Assembly (NCBI GenBank): GCA_903813345.2
Contig: CAIIXF020000005.1
Location: 40,835,394 to 40,899,393 of the forward strand
Direction: 5' to 3'
DNA from: Owenia fusiformis
Taxonomy: Eukaryota > Annelida > Polychaeta > Sabellida > Oweniidae
DNA length: 64,000 nt
The position numbers were made by a program, and so were the translations under genes. This document shows positions 42,601-48,397 of this stretch, piece after piece (position 1 is the first letter of the stretch; each line of letters starts with the position of its first letter). The notes under the pieces are model-generated. The model was given only the letters and a program-made list of their open reading frames with translations. It was not told the origin of the DNA and searched no databases.

Positions 42601-45284
42601 TGACTTGTAAATAATGTGTTTGTGTTTTAGGTTTGGCAAAGATGAATGTTCTAGAACAGCTACTAGGCAGACTCTATGAGACAGCACATAGCCCTGACTT
42701 GTAAATAATGTGTTTGTGTTTTAGGTTTGGCAAAGATGAATGTTCTAGAACAGCTACTAGGCAGACTCTATGAGACAGCACATAGCCCCGACTTGTAAAT
42801 AATGTGTTTGTGTTTTAGGTTTGGCAATGATGAATGTTCTAGAACAGCTACTAGGCAGACTCTATGAGACAGCACATAGCCCTGACTTGTAAATAATGTG
42901 TTTGTGTTTTAGGTTTGGCAAAGATGAATGTTCTAGAACAGCTACTAGGCAGACTCTATGAGACAGCACATAGCCCCGACTTGTAAATAATGTGTTTGTG
43001 TTTTAGGTTTGGCAAAGATGAATGTTCTAGAACAGCTACTAGGCAGACTCTATGAGACAGCACATAGCCCCGACTTGTAAATAATGTGTTTGTGTTTTAG
43101 GTTTGGCAAAGATGAATGTTCTAGAACAGCTACTAGGCAGACTCTACGAGACACCACATAGCCCCGACTTGTAAATAATGTGTTTGTGTTTTAGGTTTGG
43201 CAAAGATGAATGTTCTAGAACAGCTACTAGGCAGACTCTACGAGACACCACACAGCCCTGACTTCATGCCTGCTATTGGAGATATGTGTGCTGCTAAGTT
43301 AGTAGATGGTAAGTCTACTCATAAGTTCACCTGAATTTATTATGTCACCACCACATATTGTTATTGTCTCTTTTTTGTGGACAGTGTTCAGCTAACCGTG
43401 TTTGGCCTTCAGCATTGTAACAAATGGCAGGTGGTGACATTTTGCATGTTAATGCCTTGTAACTGTCTATTTAAAGAAAAAGTTCCTCTACTTTCCAAGA
43501 ATTTAAATGGCTGTGGTAATTTGTTTTTTAGGGTATTTTATTTGTATCAAGTAACAGAAATATTACATCTCATCAATATTCATCCAAGCAAATCAAGTTA
43601 AACTGGGAAATAGAGAAGCAACCCATCAACCCATTTGAAATTAGTAAAAAAAATTAATCAATTATTGGTGTAATTTAATCATCTTTTACATGTTTGCCAT
43701 ACAGTATAACCTAATTCTAATCCAAACGCCTCTGGGACTCTGCAAAAGTGTTCATATTAGCAGGTGTTCCCATTTCAAGGTTTCATAATAATGTGAGTCA
43801 ATGGGAGAACAAAGATGAGACTGAGAAAAAGTGTTCACATTGAAAAGTGTTCAAAATAGAGAGGTACTCGGTTATTCAGGTTTAACTGTAGCTACATAAT
43901 AAAAGATAATTAAATTTCATGAATTCTAATTCTCAGTATATTTAAGAACCTGCCCCAGTAGAATGTAATTCTATTTCCAGATCTGCCAAGTAGAGCAGTT
44001 GTATGTAAACATGTGAGTGCAATGGAACTAGAGGTGCATGACCTAGACTATGGTACAGAGGCGAAGGTATCCATTGAAGATATACGCCCCTTCACTCCAT
44101 CTCTGGCCCAGTTAAGCCTAATGGCAATCCATTGCAAGCTCGATCTACCAGGTAAAGTATGACTTTTAAATATTTTTGGTCACATGGATCAACTTATGAC
44201 TTGAATATCCTCTGGTAAACTTGGATGTCCTTCCATTTGCAAATATTTTGTTCTTTATGTCCCAACCAAATTCTTGAAACCATACACTTTGTCATGTCAA
44301 TGCCTTGTTTTTGTGAACAATTTTCATCAAAGGATTCCAACTGAAATGTGATAATTTAATGTGAAGGTGGGATTTTAGCATTTGCTAATGGATATCCATG
44401 GTGTTGTACTTTAAGTTTTACCCATTGATTGCAGGCCTGTATATAGCTAGGGGCTACTGGGTCACACGCCCCTATCCTCCCCAGGACAAAAAAAAACTTC
44501 ATCATTTTGAGCACATTTCAAGTGAATGGGATCAAAAAACTTAACCCCCCCCTTGGTAGAAACTGGCTAAGGGCCTGATTGGGTGGTGTTGTAATAATGA
44601 ATAGAGAATGATAAGAAATAGCATTCATGTCTCATAATCTGAATAAAGTAAAGTGAATCTAACAAAGATGTTCTCTGTTCCAGATGGGTTTGACTACACT
44701 GCTGCCAATGCTACAATGATCTCATTGCTGCCTGTTCTTGGGGAACAGTTCACTGTTAAAATACTCAACACTCGGGGGACCTGTCATATTGTTGACCTGA
44801 TCGATTCTTCTGGAGTCTCGCTTTCTAGGGAACTGTCCAATAAATTTCCAGTCAGAGGTATGTCAGTATGTGCATGTTGTGTAGAATATACCATATTTTG
44901 TTATTATTAGTTTATTAATCACATCTCTGTCTTGCAATTGCAAGGTGCTCTGATGTAGTGGCCTGAATTACTAATCAAGAAAACTTGATTCATTTTCCAC
45001 AATGACTAGAAAATAGATGAATGAAATTATGCTATTTAAAGTTATTTGATTAATTTGTTCATGTTTGTTGAAATCCCATATTTGTAACTTTGTCTACAAT
45101 TGCTTCATTTCTGAACTGCAACTGTCTGATTGCAGTGGCTCAACCTGCAGCTCCAGTGGCTCAACCCGCAGCTCCAGTGGCTGTTGAAGAAGACCAGGGT
45201 GCTCTCATAGCAAGACTCATGAGGGAGCTAGAGGAGGAGAAAGAACGTAGAAGATTGGCTGAGCAACAACTCCAAGGGAAGTGA
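3525..45284 (+). CDS. TDRD1: TDRD1-like RRM-MYND-multi-Tudor protein (22 coding exons, complete)
   Basis: Coding exons: 3525-3640, 9914-10066, 11329-11467, 11981-12180, 13017-13102, 14278-15063 (or from 14272), 15943-16111, 17179-17393, 17672-17811, 18095-18196, 19876-20100, 20788-20947, 21159-21468, 25479-25664, 26116-26339, 38441-40337, 40517-40715, 41023-41275, 43195-43308, 43981-44151, 44684-44857, 45136-45284. All have AG acceptors and GT donors, and the phases close into one 6168-nt frame (2055 aa, stop TGA). Order: RRM (~47-122), Pro/Ser and RG-rich region (~232-493), MYND finger (510-546), six Tudor modules (~669-830, 934-1090, 1165-1260, 1410-1510, 1630-1740, 1815-1955), coiled-coil tail. 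Vertebrate TDRD1 has MYND plus four Tudors and binds dimethylarginine on PIWI proteins in germ granules; a piRNA role here is inferred from that family. The RRM and the extra Tudors differ from vertebrate TDRD1, so exact orthology is uncertain. Confidence 0.88.
4482..4532 (+). repeat. Left terminal inverted repeat of transposon
   Basis: The 51 bp begin GGGGAGACATCAAAAG and end AAATCTAGTT. Differences from the right end are three substitutions (A/G, G/A, G/T). Preceded by TTA at 4479-4481. Confidence 0.92.
5147..9285 (+). CDS. DDE-type transposase with C-terminal zinc fingers, 4 exons
   Basis: Exons: 5147-8033, 8287-8459, 8730-8827, 9204-9285. The phases close to 1079 aa and a TGA stop. The frame is open from 5123, but 5147 is its first ATG; an upstream exon is possible. 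Seen in order: basic N-terminal region; heptad-rich segment ~222-290; basic RPGPKPGHGGRQ linker and helix-turn-helix-like segment ~440-525; then an acidic triad candidate: Asp579/580 (SCDDKNK), Asp730 (LSDGGPDW) and Glu774 (ENPVEHFW), the last like the NPxExxW block of many DDE transposases. The downstream exons add a Cys/His region (YCPRGC...LLCHY), a C2H2-type finger (CPDTGMDC...H...H) and a basic tail (KPRKRQRV), a likely nuclear signal. It presumably excises and inserts the element through its terminal repeats. Family membership is not assigned. Confidence 0.82.
9628..9678 (-). repeat. Right terminal inverted repeat of transposon
   Basis: Reverse complement of the left end with three mismatches over 51 bp. 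Followed directly by TTA (9679-9681), which matches the three bases before the left end. Confidence 0.92.
9914..10066 (+). CDS. Tudor gene exon 2: first half of RRM
   Basis: Acceptor TTTATTCTAG. Encodes KLYVRGIPNNLTQEAL..., where LYVRGI is RNP2 (beta1), followed by helix 1 and beta2 (DVLEVKKCE). Ends in phase 2 at FG, in the middle of RNP1. RRM folds bind single-stranded RNA. TDRD10 is a known RRM plus Tudor protein, so the pairing has precedent. Confidence 0.88.
10067..11328. other. Intron 2 of the Tudor gene
   Basis: AT-rich with no coding potential that I can support. The words AGAGTCAGAATCAGT (about 10597) and CTTATTCTGACTCTC (about 10902) are inverted copies and may bound an old inserted element. 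Confidence 0.4.
11329..11467 (+). CDS. Tudor gene exon 3: second half of RRM
   Basis: Acceptor TATATTTCAG. Completes RNP1 as FGFVTF, then helix 2 (KDAEAAISQLDGYKI) and beta4 (LRVSVAQ). It is followed by a charged helix (EEKKRREQKKL). Phase 0 at donor TTG|GTAATA. Confidence 0.88.
11981..12180 (+). CDS. Tudor gene exon 4: acidic linker
   Basis: Acceptor TTTATTTCAG in phase 0. Encodes a linker starting EEQQFLDSLNASGKL with no recognised domain. The donor used is GACAG|GTTCGT at 12181, the one that joins in frame to the next exon. A stronger-looking donor (AAG|GTATCT, about 12109) lies inside the exon and could give a shorter form. Confidence 0.75.
12766..13016 (+). repeat. 53-bp tandem array carrying a splice acceptor
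   Basis: Exact 53-bp steps put the acceptor TTTCTTTCAG before 12858, 12911, 12964 and 13017. Two degenerate copies lie upstream (12766-12857). Each unit contains the polypyrimidine tract and AG plus the first ~30 bases of exon 5 (GGGGCCAGTTAAGGGTTTAG). Only the last copy continues into a full exon with a donor. Read in the exon frame, a decoy copy gives RGPVKGLGRALYICLFLS and stops in the next unit. Confidence 0.9.
13017..13102 (+). CDS. Tudor gene exon 5
   Basis: Starts at the last acceptor of the 53-bp array. Encodes GPVKGLGRAKMMQLAAAG and a short linker, ending AAA C|GTAAGA in phase 1. The Ala-rich basic helix is of unknown function. Confidence 0.78.
13103..14271. repeat. Intron 5: dispersed GGTGACA element and a 316-bp spaced duplication
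   Basis: A segment at about 13381-13571 is repeated nearly unchanged at 13697-13888 (offset 316 bp), including TTCAAATCTGATTATAGATTTG and the end GTCATGTTAATGCC. The region 13126-13245 carries CACCAAAAAGTGGTGACA and TTGG(T/C)GGTTGG words shared with copies near 17455, 43341 and 63046. Confidence 0.7.
14278..15063 (+). CDS. Tudor gene exon 6: Pro/Ser-rich and RG-rich region
   Basis: About 260 aa, disordered. It has SP/TP-rich sequence (~250-345), then SYGRGGRGRGRRGNN (~365), a Tyr/Gln/Pro/Gly-rich stretch with HGGYNYQH-like words, and NPRGGRRGGPRYQGPQRGGH (~457). RG/RGG clusters are typical substrates of PRMT5-type arginine methyltransferases and typical ligands of Tudor domains, so self-association through its own Tudors is possible (inference). 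Two acceptors six bases apart (TTCCAG before 14272 and CTGCAG before 14278) would add or drop two residues without changing frame. Confidence 0.85.
15064..15942. other. Intron 6 of the Tudor gene
   Basis: AT-rich intronic sequence in which I see no repeat or gene. It ends with the tract ATATATCTTTCACTAG before the MYND exon. Confidence 0.5.
15943..16111 (+). CDS. Tudor gene exon 7: MYND zinc finger
   Basis: Acceptor TTTCACTAG. Metal ligands in order: Cys510, Cys513, Cys521, Cys524, Cys530, Cys534, His542, Cys546 (C-x2-C-x7-C-x2-C-x5-C-x3-C-x7-H-x3-C). This is the full MYND set, with the usual YCS.ECQ..DW..HK..C wording. In TDRD1 this finger is N-terminal to the Tudors, as here. MYND fingers bind proline-rich peptides; the Pro-rich exon just upstream is a possible intramolecular partner (inference). 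Confidence 0.93.
16220..17000. repeat. Dispersed ~780-bp element, TTATCCCA(A/C)CGAACGAAGTTCGG family
   Basis: Starts TTATCCCAACGAACGAAGTT, followed by a (TCCG)n/(TCAG)n run (16261-16318) and repeats of 'ACTCAAATAC...GATGGATTT' and 'CAAAATGGC(C/T)G' words. It ends GTTCGTTGGGATTTGCTACTCCGTGGAG. The inner words ATCCCAACGAAC and GTTCGTTGGGAT are inverted copies. A longer relative lies at about 47319-48397 and fragments at 34804 and 36277. No coding capacity: the open frame over the TCCG run is a simple-repeat artefact. Confidence 0.75.
17179..17393 (+). CDS. Tudor gene exon 8: NP-repeat linker
   Basis: Acceptor GTTTTTAG, joined as K-GLGDLESKFDISIGENLI. The exon then has a coding tandem repeat (17233-17370) of 7-9 residue units such as GAANPPTGAANP and TATANPHTGAPNPP. 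It is disordered with no domain recognised, and ends at donor CAG|GTATAG in phase 1. The repeat probably varies in copy number between alleles. Confidence 0.8.
17672..17811 (+). CDS. Tudor gene exon 9: charged linker before Tudor 1
   Basis: Acceptor TTTTTGCAG. Encodes VEASHDKEEKAKSPSPVG..., ending KIPETSK. The donor AAA|GTATGC at 17812 keeps phase 0; the nearer ACCA|GTAAAG donor would break the next exon's frame. Confidence 0.78.
18095..20947 (+). CDS. Tudor gene exons 10-12: Tudor module 1
   Basis: Exons 18095-18196, 19876-20100 and 20788-20947. The first gives the leading strand-helix of an extended Tudor (VVIQEFYSPKNIWVNI). The second carries the core GELIAAKFKDGAWYRAQV and VLFVDYGNKDDV, with WYRA and DYGN as the canonical aromatic-cage and turn residues. 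The third gives the trailing SN-like half (GIQCALYGVESETSWP). The full cage suggests it can bind dimethylarginine. Confidence 0.92.
18211..18961. mobile_element. 751-bp inverted-repeat element in intron 10
   Basis: Ends 18211-18246 (TTGAGCCAGGCCACAGGAAA...) and 18926-18961 are inverted copies of about 36 bp with a few mismatches. There is no transposase frame, so it is a non-autonomous element. The target duplication is unclear because the junctions themselves are palindromic (AATTGAGCC/GGCTCAATT). Confidence 0.75.
19312..19479. mobile_element. 168-bp miniature inverted-repeat element in intron 10
   Basis: Arms 19312-19344 (AAGGATTTAAGCCC...) and 19445-19479 are inverted copies over about 33 bp, with a short unique centre. 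No coding potential. Confidence 0.7.
20218..20546. mobile_element. 329-bp foldback element in intron 11
   Basis: Long arms of about 75 bp: 20218-20293 (GGGACTACCAAATTAAGCGT...) and 20469-20546 are inverted, with scattered mismatches. No open frame. Confidence 0.75.
21159..21468 (+). CDS. Tudor gene exon 13: linker between Tudor 1 and 2
   Basis: Acceptor CCTATTTTAG. Starts TGKSLAEHLAEKGLCRLQGV, the usual closing helix after a Tudor module. A Gln/Ala/Ser/Pro-rich disordered stretch follows, with repeating (P/A)QGA(R/S)KSPQG-like words. Ends AG|GTAATT in phase 2, directly upstream of the 106-bp array. Confidence 0.85.
21726..25478 (+). repeat. 106-bp tandem array, 36 copies of a splice acceptor plus exon head
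   Basis: The word TTACATGTTAAGATGTTATT begins the acceptor block at 21746, 21851, 21957 and 22063, then every 106 bp to 25455: 36 copies in all (the first step is 105 bp). Each unit is 24 bp of intron end (…TTATTTCAG) plus 82 bp equal to the start of exon 14 (GTACAAAAGCAAGATGAAGG…CAGAGTTC). Only the last copy runs on into a full exon with donor. Copies 1-3 are the most diverged. One copy (about 23250) has CAG|ATAC instead of CAG|GTAC. The stacked ~72-codon open frames here are by-products of the period and are not genes. Confidence 0.96.
25479..25664 (+). CDS. Tudor gene exon 14: start of Tudor 2
   Basis: Begins at the 36th acceptor and joins AG|G after exon 13. Encodes YKSKMKELQLNKQLMAVVTE then VVSPSEFYIQLADD, the first strand of an extended Tudor, and the helix IAELAGLLETLHASC. 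The SEFYIQL wording is what identifies this copy as the functional one; decoys read SEFLHVKMLFQ. Confidence 0.9.
26116..26339 (+). CDS. Tudor gene exon 15: Tudor 2 core
   Basis: Acceptor CTGTTACAG. VGDEVAVKYSQDGRWNRGLV and VKFVDYGNKEKL give a Tudor core in which the usual Tyr of WYR is Asn (WNR). The DYGN turn is intact. Ends in phase 1 and continues 12.1 kb downstream in exon 16. Confidence 0.9.
28089..28170. mobile_element. 82-bp TACCCT-ended miniature element, 9-bp target duplication
   Basis: Begins TACCCTGCGTGCAGAG and ends GCAAAGGGTA. It is flanked on both sides by GTTTTATGA (28080-28088 and 28171-28179). A 9-bp duplication is typical of Mutator-like (MULE) elements. It matches the ends of the 378-bp copy at 53116 with the middle removed. 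Confidence 0.85.
29018..29147. mobile_element. 130-bp palindromic foldback element
   Basis: Arms of about 55 bp (29018-29072 and 29092-29147) are inverted copies with a few differences and a loop of about 20 bp. The inner part CGGCGCCCGGCCGAT is GC-rich. A second, decayed copy lies at about 36845-36945. Confidence 0.8.
29205..29288. mobile_element. 84-bp TACCCT-family miniature element
   Basis: Begins TACGCTGCGTGCAGAG and ends GCAAAGGGTA. The flanks GGGCACTAT (29196-29204) and GGGTACTAT (29289-29297) form a 9-bp duplication with one change. It belongs to the same family as 28089 and 53116. Confidence 0.8.
29571..30242. repeat. Diverged direct duplication, ~180 bp, 500 bp apart
   Basis: Copies at 29571-29757 and 30069-30242 share CAGAAGTCT…ATTGTCCAA, AACATTTAATGAT(A/T)ACAAAAGG, GCGGAAGTGTACCAACATCA and CTAAAATTGCTTTTAATT, with about 10-15% differences and small gaps. 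Confidence 0.7.
32815..34330. repeat. C/G-rich interspersed repeat block with ~300-bp internal duplications
   Basis: The word GTGCCCAGAAAGCACCAAATAGC (or close) recurs near 32957, 33295, 33596 and 34070. It is followed each time by AAAATTGTAAAATTTTCT and then a poly-C tract such as CACCCCTCACACCCC. The open frames here are made by the C-runs and are not genes. Confidence 0.75.
35551..35648. repeat. Perfect 21-bp inverted repeat with 56-bp loop
   Basis: GGCTGATGATTTGATTGCTA+T (35551-35571) is exactly complementary to 35628-35648. The match ends abruptly on both sides. It is either a very small, young inverted-repeat element or a hairpin transcript; nothing else in the sequence decides between them. 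Confidence 0.7.
35702..36104 (-). CDS. Fucolectin-type (FTP) domain gene, first two coding exons only
   Basis: Exon 1 (36104-36020) encodes a signal peptide, MKQLILALLIISNVCG, then PVAGRWSVPAKG, ending at donor GGAT|GTGAGT. Exon 2 (35920-35702, acceptor ATTTTAG) begins NVAYRKPTKQSS and contains LAVDGNTDSNF, GSCTHT, WWMVDL and VKLFNRKDVP, ending at donor G|GTAAGT. These are the conserved first-half words of the fucolectin/tachylectin-4/pentraxin-1 (F5/8 C-like) domain, a secreted fucose-binding innate-immune lectin fold. The second half, with much of the sugar-binding site, is not found downstream, so the gene is either truncated or has a long next intron. It is nested antisense in Tudor-gene intron 15. 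Confidence 0.82.
38441..40337 (+). CDS. Tudor gene exon 16: end of Tudor 2, Tudors 3 and 4, core of Tudor 5
   Basis: A single 1897-nt exon (acceptor TGTGTTACAG). It starts by finishing Tudor 2 (GKWPSNAVSWFKSQV). Tudor 3 (~1165-1260) has GEWYRAEI and YSYDWGF. Tudor 4 (~1410-1510) has KEFYRAEV and FAIDWGF. The core of Tudor 5 (~1630-1703) has GQWYRGEI and YFMDYGN. Tudors 3 and 4 replace the usual DYGN with DWGF, changing the Asn that normally contacts methyl-arginine; Tudor 5 keeps DYGN. A Pro/Gln/Ala-rich linker separates 3 and 4. Unlike the rest of the gene this segment has no introns. Confidence 0.93.
40517..40715 (+). CDS. Tudor gene exon 17: end of Tudor 5
   Basis: Acceptor AAATAATAG, joined as R-CGIADLDNPTSLLRDYDNSV. 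Encodes the SN-like trailing half (GVRLLGSGPGGISMVELLNP) of module 5. Phase 0 at donor ACT|GTAAGT. Confidence 0.88.
41023..41275 (+). CDS. Tudor gene exon 18: Pro-rich linker and start of Tudor 6
   Basis: Acceptor ATGTTACAG. A Pro/Ala/Ser-rich stretch (APPAPVPQASPVPAPQSS) is followed by VDNCSVVVSHVNRDNFYCQV, the first strand of Tudor 6. Ends GAGGAGA|GTAAGT in phase 1, just upstream of the 92/94-bp array. Confidence 0.88.
41740..43194 (+). repeat. 92/94-bp tandem array of a splice acceptor plus exon head
   Basis: Acceptors precede 41799, 41891, 41983, 42075, 42167, 42259, 42351 and 42443 (92-bp steps), then 42537, 42631, 42725, 42819, 42913, 43007, 43101 and 43195 (94-bp steps): 16 copies, the last being exon 19. 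The first seven read AG|GTGTGG; the later ones read AG|GTTTGG. Each decoy encodes the exon-19 start and then hits TAA after HSPDL. A partial unit (about 41740-41798) leads the array. Confidence 0.95.
43195..44857 (+). CDS. Tudor gene exons 19-21: Tudor 6
   Basis: Exons 43195-43308, 43981-44151 and 44684-44857. Exon 19 starts at the 16th acceptor of the array: LAKMNVLEQLLGRLYETPHS then IGDMCAAKLVDD. Exon 20 gives SRAVVCKHVSAMELEVHDLDYGTEAKV and SLMAIHCKL; the motif is DYGT, with RAVV in place of WYRA, so the aromatic cage is weak. Exon 21 gives the trailing half (FDYTAANATMISLLPVLGEQ). Confidence 0.9.
43341..43460. repeat. TGTCACCACC-ended miniature element in intron 19
   Basis: Begins TGTCACCACCACA and ends with GGTGGTGACA followed by TTTTGCATGTTAATGCC. 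Same family as the copies near 13126, 17455 and 63046-63445. Confidence 0.65.
45136..45284 (+). CDS. Tudor gene last exon: coiled-coil C-terminus
   Basis: Acceptor TGATTGCAG. Starts with a 21-nt in-frame duplication (VAQPAAP twice, then VAVEED), then a charged heptad helix (ALIARLMRELEEEKERRRL) and the TGA stop. The duplication itself contains further CAG sites in the same phase (CTGCAG, CCGCAG, CTCCAG), so alternative acceptors would remove multiples of three bases. Confidence 0.88.
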
Positions 45285-47180
45285 CAATGACATGTTAACT
45301 GTGTGACATCACAATCAAGTTACATTAAATGTGCAAGACTACTCAAGCAACATGATATATGCAACTAGTAGATCAACATCCTGCTAACAAGATGAGCATT
45401 ATGTAATAACAGGCAGTTTTAGTGAGATATATCTCACAAGGATCTCAAAAGGATAAAACATTTAAGAAAGAGGCAAAATGGACAAGATTTGCCAAAATCG
45501 TCAGAGTTTCATTTTTCAACAACTGAGGTGGAAGTTATTATTGAAATTATGATCTTCTGTGAACATTTTGTCTGTATCATCTCTTGCAATGACCTATCGG
45601 AACTATGATTGTTGTTCCTTTGCAATACTGTGACAACCTTCAGTTCACTCTGCCAGACTTGATACTGGAGGCCATTGATGGATACTTGATGGATATACAG
45701 ATCTAGCTTATAGTGGACCATATATATATTCTTGGAGGTCATAAGACCATAGATCTTGAGATAATGTCCCAAGCAAACAGTGGCAATGATATGGTATGTT
45801 AAAGCCATGGCTTGAAAGAGAGACACCATATAAACTAAAAAATAAACTAGATCATGAGAACTAGTCACAATGTATATATGTTAAGACTTCAGCATATGTT
45901 AGACCTCAGCATATGTAAGACTTCAGCATATGTTAGACTTCAGCATATGGTAGACTTCAGCATATGTTAGACTTCAGCATATGGTAGACTTCAGCATATG
46001 TTAGACTTCAGCATATGTTAGACTTCAGCATATGGTAGACTTCAGCATATGGTAGACTTCAGCATATGTTAGACTTCAGTGTAATAAGTTAGACTTCTTT
46101 AAGTAAGTTCAGATTTTTGTATATTTGCTTCAGACTTTTGTATATATACCTAAATAAGGAAACTGGCAGTTGTGTTAGTGCTAAGAAGTTTGCAGTAATT
46201 GGTGCTAATTACTTGTCTAGACAATGTCATATAGATATATATTACAAGTTTTTTAAATCCGATTAATATTTTGTATTAATTTGTACTTTTCTGTTCATTA
46301 TACTTTTAAGATATTTTTCAAATTTTTTGCACTCTTCCCCACATGAAATGTATCAATTGAACAATAGGCATGAAATAGTAAAGGCATGCTTTAGATCTTA
46401 ATGAATTTAGTTATATTAAGATTTTTGATTCTGTTTACAGGTGTACAATTTATATCAACATAAGAGTGCTTTGAATGTTCTAGGAATGTTGTCATTATTT
46501 TCATTGTTTCATTTAAATTTGTGTCATTTGTTGTTAAGAATTGTTGATTTGAGAAACATTTAAACCCACATAAAGGTGCTTTATAATGTTCAAATTATCA
46601 ACTAAATTCGCTTCTTATGCTCAGTGGATTTTTGGAAGTTTTTTTGTGAATTTACATGTAGCTCTTCTTCACTCCTCTGGAAGACTCGGACAAAGTTTGA
46701 TTTGTCTCAGATATGCAGAATCTTGGAGTTTTGATGAATTTTCTGAAACCATGATTAGCAATCAGCCTTACCTTGTAGTTTTATGATTTTAGGTATATTT
46801 TTGATAGGCAAACACCCCAAAAATCATTGTATGTAATAATACATTACTTCTATGATGGATTGAATAACTTTCAAAATAATTAATTTGTTAATTATCTCTT
46901 TTTCCTCTAAAACTACAGAGATATCCAACAGAATTTATGGGGAATTGACCTTTCCTCATCATCAAATTCATCATTTCAACTTCTAGAATGAGAGAAGAGT
47001 GATGCACATGTGATCTAAAGAGGATAAGAGTTTGGTGCACAGAATGTCATTGTATGAGATTCCATTTGTCAAATAGTGGATTAACTCGTATGGAATCAAG
47101 TTGTTTATACATATATGTACCAACAGAGTTGGAATTTATGTTATGGTTTGATTTTCAAGAAAAATAAAACAGGAAATGCC
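45285..47180 (+). other. Likely 3' UTR of the Tudor gene
   Basis: No open frame of note. AATAAA occurs at 45841 and at 47163; the latter, near the end of the unique sequence and before a dispersed element, is a plausible poly(A) signal. The extent is inferred only. Confidence 0.45.
45880..46085 (+). repeat. 17-bp tandem repeat in the Tudor 3' UTR
   Basis: About 12 copies of AGACTTCAGCATATG(T/G)T with a T/G alternation at one position. Variation in the array is limited to that position and its edges. Confidence 0.85.
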
Positions 47181-47318
47181 TGGTATTTTAGTTTACATAT
47201 TGTATCATGAAAAACATTTTTCCTTAATACATTTTGATGCACTCTGTGCTGTTCAGGAATCAGGATGTGTCGTAAGGATTTTGTAGTTTCATATTTTGCT
47301 GTACATGCGGATAACATA

Positions 47319-48397
47319 ATTATCCCACCGAACGAAGTTCGAGGGGGATATAGAAAAGCCGTCTGTCCATCCGTGTGTCCGAGCAATAACTCAAATACTG
47401 GTTGACGGATTTCATTCAAATTTTATAGGCTTATGCCTTATGGGTGTAGGACCTCTGCTCAAGAAGGAATTTTCGCCTTGCTCAAGAAGATATTTTCAAT
47501 AAGGCCGCCATATTTCAAAATGGTGGCCATTTTTTGTAAAAAAACATTATTTTTGATAACTCAAATACCATTGAATGGATTTGGTTCAAATTTTACATGC
47601 TGATGCTTAGGGACATAGGAGCTCTGCTCAAGAGTGGATTTTCAAGATGGCAGCTAAATTTCATAATGGCTGCCATTTTTCATAAAAGAACGTAACCTTT
47701 GATAACTCAAATACCAGTTGACGGATTTGGTTCAAATTCTATATGCTGATGTCTAGAGATAAAGAAGTTCTGCTCAAGAAGACATTTTCAAGATGGCCAG
47801 TGAATTTCAACATGACCCCCATTTTTCGTAAAAAAACATAATCATTGATAACTCAAATACCAGTGGATGGATTTGGTTCCAATTTTATATGCTGATGTTT
47901 AGGGAAAAGGAGATCTGCTTCAGAAGAAATTTCAAAGGTGTCAGCTGAATTTAAAAATGGCTGCCATTTTTCATAAAAAAAGGTAATCTTTGATAACTCA
48001 AATGCCATTGGATGGATTTACTGCAAATTTTATATACTGATGCCTAGAGATAAAGGAGCTCTGCTTGAGAAGAAATTTTCAAGGTGGCTGCTATTTATCG
48101 AAATCTCCGCCATTTTTCATTAATCATGTAATCCTTGATAACTCAAGTACCAGTTAACGGATTTTGATTAAATTGTAAATTCTGATGCCTTGGGACATAG
48201 GAGCTCTGCTAAAGAAGAAATCTAAAGATGACAGCTGAGTTTCAAAATGGCAACCATGTTTCATAAAAACATAATCTTTGATAATTCAAATACCAGTGGA
48301 TGGATTTGGCTCAAATTTTGTGGCCGCTATTTATCAAAACATGTTTGTTTGGTGGGATTTGCTACTCCGTGGAGTTGCTGTTTTTCTAGTTTATCCC
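47319..48397. repeat. ~1.1-kb dispersed element with ~120-bp internal repeats
   Basis: Starts ATTATCCCACCGAACGAAGT and ends GGTGGGATTTGCTACTCCGTGGAG, like the element at 16220. In between are six to seven degenerate units of 'GATAACTCAAATACCAGTGGATGGATTTGGTTCAAATTTTA…ATGGC(T/G)GCCATTTTTCATAAA'. Non-coding. Confidence 0.75.
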
